The notes under the pieces: model-generated | Told to the model about the DNA's origin: nothing | The model's database searches: none | What the model saw: only the letters and a program-made list of their open reading frames with translations | Translations under genes and position numbers: made by a program | Assembly (NCBI GenBank): GCA_022749295.1 | Contig: CP062007.1 | Coordinates: forward strand, 1,302,001-1,366,000 | DNA: 64,000 bases | DNA from: Flavobacteriaceae bacterium GSB9 | GTDB lineage: Bacteria; Bacteroidota; Bacteroidia; Flavobacteriales; Flavobacteriaceae | Reading direction: 5' to 3' | Shown: positions 63,216-64,000 of the stretch, one piece after another | Numbering within the stretch: the first letter of the stretch is position 1 | Layout: each line of letters starts with the position of its first letter

Positions 63216-63455
63216 ATGGAAATTAATGCTAAAGAGTTCAGTAATAAAGAAATTACTGTAACGTACGACCCCAGTCTCTGTTCGCTTTCCGGAAGATGTA
63301 TTAAAGACCTTTCTGAGGTTTTTATGAATTCGGTTATCCCTTGGGTAGATATCAATGACGCATCGCCCGATAGCATACAAAAGCAAGTAAACCGTTGTCC
63401 TTCTGGCGCTTTAAAATTTCATTTAAATAGAAAGTTAGAACACAGCGAACTCTAA
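63216..63455 (+). CDS. YjdI-family (4Fe-4S) mono-cluster protein
   Basis: 79 residues from the ATG at 63216; a TTG-started frame from 63135 adds 27 residues that do not look conserved. The Cys pattern is CSLSGRC, then RCPSGALKF, which suits a small Fe-S protein of the YjdI family. Function unknown; electron transfer is likely. It follows prfC by 129 bp and converges on DUF3467. Confidence 0.85.
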   Translation: MEINAKEFSNKEITVTYDPSLCSLSGRCIKDLSEVFMNSVIPWVDINDASPDSIQKQVNRCPSGALKFHLNRKLEHSEL

Positions 63456-63490
63456 GAAAAAAGTCCCTGTAAAAAAACAGAGACTTTATA
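63456..63490. terminator. Bidirectional intrinsic terminator
   Basis: AAAGTCCCTGT (63460-63470) pairs with ACAGAGACTTT (63477-63487), with one mismatch, loop of A. It lies between the YjdI and DUF3467 genes. Confidence 0.7.
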
Positions 63491-63494
63491 ACTT

Positions 63495-63812
63495 TTAAGC
63501 TTGGCCGGTTGGTCCAAAATTCAATGGTATTGGCGGTTGCTCGTAATCTTTAATTTCACCATGTGCATTTTCAAATCTAGCCACATTATCACCCAATGCT
63601 TTTAATAAACGCTTGGCGTGTTGTGGTGTCAATATTATTCTAGACTTTACTTTATTCTTGGGTACACCTGGCATGATATTTACAAAGTCAACAACAAATT
63701 CAGATACAGAATGGTTTATAATAGCTAAATTGGAATAGGTTCCCTCTGCTACTTTTTCATCCAACTCGATATTAATTTGTCCTTGTTTTTGTTTTTCTTT
63801 TTCGTCTGCCAT
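63495..63812 (-). CDS. DUF3467 protein
   Basis: 105 residues, acidic. The DUF3467 core is AEGTYSNLAIINHSVSEFVVDFVNIMPG, followed by VKSRIILTPQHAKRLLKALGDN. Commonly found just after rpoC in Bacteroidota, as here. It may bind RNA polymerase or RNA; unknown. A strong terminator lies between it and rpoC. Confidence 0.9.
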   Translation of the reverse strand: MADEKEKQKQGQINIELDEKVAEGTYSNLAIINHSVSEFVVDFVNIMPGVPKNKVKSRIILTPQHAKRLLKALGDNVARFENAHGEIKDYEQPPIPLNFGPTGQA

Positions 63813-63828
63813 GATTTTTATGGGTTAT

Positions 63829-63865
63829 AAAAAATCAATCCCGCTTAGTGCGGGATTGATTTTGT
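63829..63865 (-). terminator. Intrinsic terminator after rpoC
   Basis: A perfect 14-bp stem, AAAATCAATCCCGC (63831-63844) with GCGGGATTGATTTT (63850-63863), loop TTAGT. On the minus strand a T run follows. It lies directly after the rpoC stop. Confidence 0.9.
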
Positions 63866-63868
63866 TCA

Positions 63869-64000
63869 TTAGTTATAATTTAACTCTTGTTTTACCTGCA
63901 TCATTTCATCAAACTCTTCTTTTGAGCCTACTATGATATCAGAATAACTTCTCATACCAGTACCTGCTGGGATTCTATGTCCAACAATTACATTTTCTTT
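63869..64000 (-). CDS. rpoC: RNA polymerase subunit beta', C-terminal end (cut by window end)
   Basis: Only the last 43 codons and stop are inside the window. They read [15 protein letters not shown], then [18 protein letters not shown] and end ELNYN, the typical bacteroidetal RpoC tail. RpoC forms the catalytic cleft of RNA polymerase. The rest, and rpoB, should lie to the right. Confidence 0.93.
   Translation of the reverse strand, partial: KENVIVGHRIPAGTGMRSYSDIIVGSKEEFDEMMQVKQELNYN

Overview
The window is a chromosomal stretch of an AT-rich member of the Flavobacteriaceae (Bacteroidota), probably marine. The reasons are: a type IX secretion (T9SS) C-terminal sorting domain on a secreted sugar dehydrogenase; a DUF4295 gene beside rpmG/rpmB; a long Rho with a disordered insertion; BT_3928-type DoxX, DUF4293, DUF2279, DUF3467 and DUF6428 families; no clear Shine-Dalgarno sequences; and promoters of the Bacteroidota kind (TTG, 19-21 bp, TAnnTTTG). 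No prophage, insertion sequence, CRISPR array or rRNA was found. Nearly everything is core genome.

Layout. 1-0.9 kb: end of a rhodanese-type sulfur protein and a small DUF2892 membrane protein. 1.0-6.7 kb (minus): clpS, prmA, tpiA, a TlpA-like lipoprotein, an orphan DppB-type permease, a DoxX protein and a DUF1599 protein. 6.8-9.2 kb (plus): folP, an unknown lipoprotein and the c-di-AMP synthase cdaA, with a heptanucleotide repeat array between the first two. 9.3-12.9 kb: an MsbA-like ABC exporter, truA, a YfcE-type phosphodiesterase and DUF4293. 13.1-17.4 kb: rho, then a complete arsenic operon (arsR, DUF6428, arsC-like, acr3). 17.5-22.1 kb: ybgC-type thioesterase, dnaA, a low-molecular-weight phosphatase, the T9SS-exported sugar dehydrogenase and an RsmI-like methylase. 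22.2-26.2 kb (minus): a lysozyme-fold protein, DUF2279, mltG, a GNAT acetyltransferase and dapF, so mostly cell wall. 26.4-31.4 kb: htrA/degP, a frameshifted long gapA, two unknown small proteins and a ygiD-type dioxygenase. 31.5-42.5 kb (mostly minus): M23 peptidase, rimO, an SRPBCC protein, ftsY, DUF4295, rpmG, rpmB, cinA, an Hpt protein, an FAH-family protein, a DnaQ-like exonuclease, a 2-oxoacid dehydrogenase E2, a glycosyltransferase and recR. 42.6-52.5 kb: a sodium/solute symporter, a CoA-binding protein, a TonB-type outer-membrane protein, fabH, htpG, two lipoproteins and a MOSC protein. 52.6-54.5 kb: a decayed outer-membrane locus. 54.7-64 kb: a DUF3052-like protein, a DEAD-box helicase, a VanX-like dipeptidase, alkB, a DUF4369 lipoprotein, tRNA-Thr, manA, queD, idi, prfC, a YjdI-type ferredoxin-like protein, DUF3467 and the last 43 codons of rpoC.

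How the genes work together. The recurring themes are translation and RNA (prmA, truA, rsmI-like, rimO, rpmB/G, ftsY, prfC, rho, rpoC), protein quality control (clpS, htpG, htrA, an FKBP isomerase) and envelope building (mltG, dapF, peptidases, lipoproteins, a T9SS cargo). The ars operon is the one clear stress-resistance module.

The most unusual points are: a one-base frameshift in the NAD-binding motif of gapA; an outer-membrane gene broken by 5' truncation and an in-frame stop, next to an inverted, frameshifted OmpA-domain fragment; about ten copies of a 7-bp repeat that encode the end of FolP and fill the gap to the next gene; a sigma-54-type promoter before htpG; and five helically phased GTTAAA elements before htrA. 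I do not see a convincing wholly new multi-gene system. The best candidates for undescribed biology are DUF6428 inside the ars operon and the lipoprotein between folP and cdaA.
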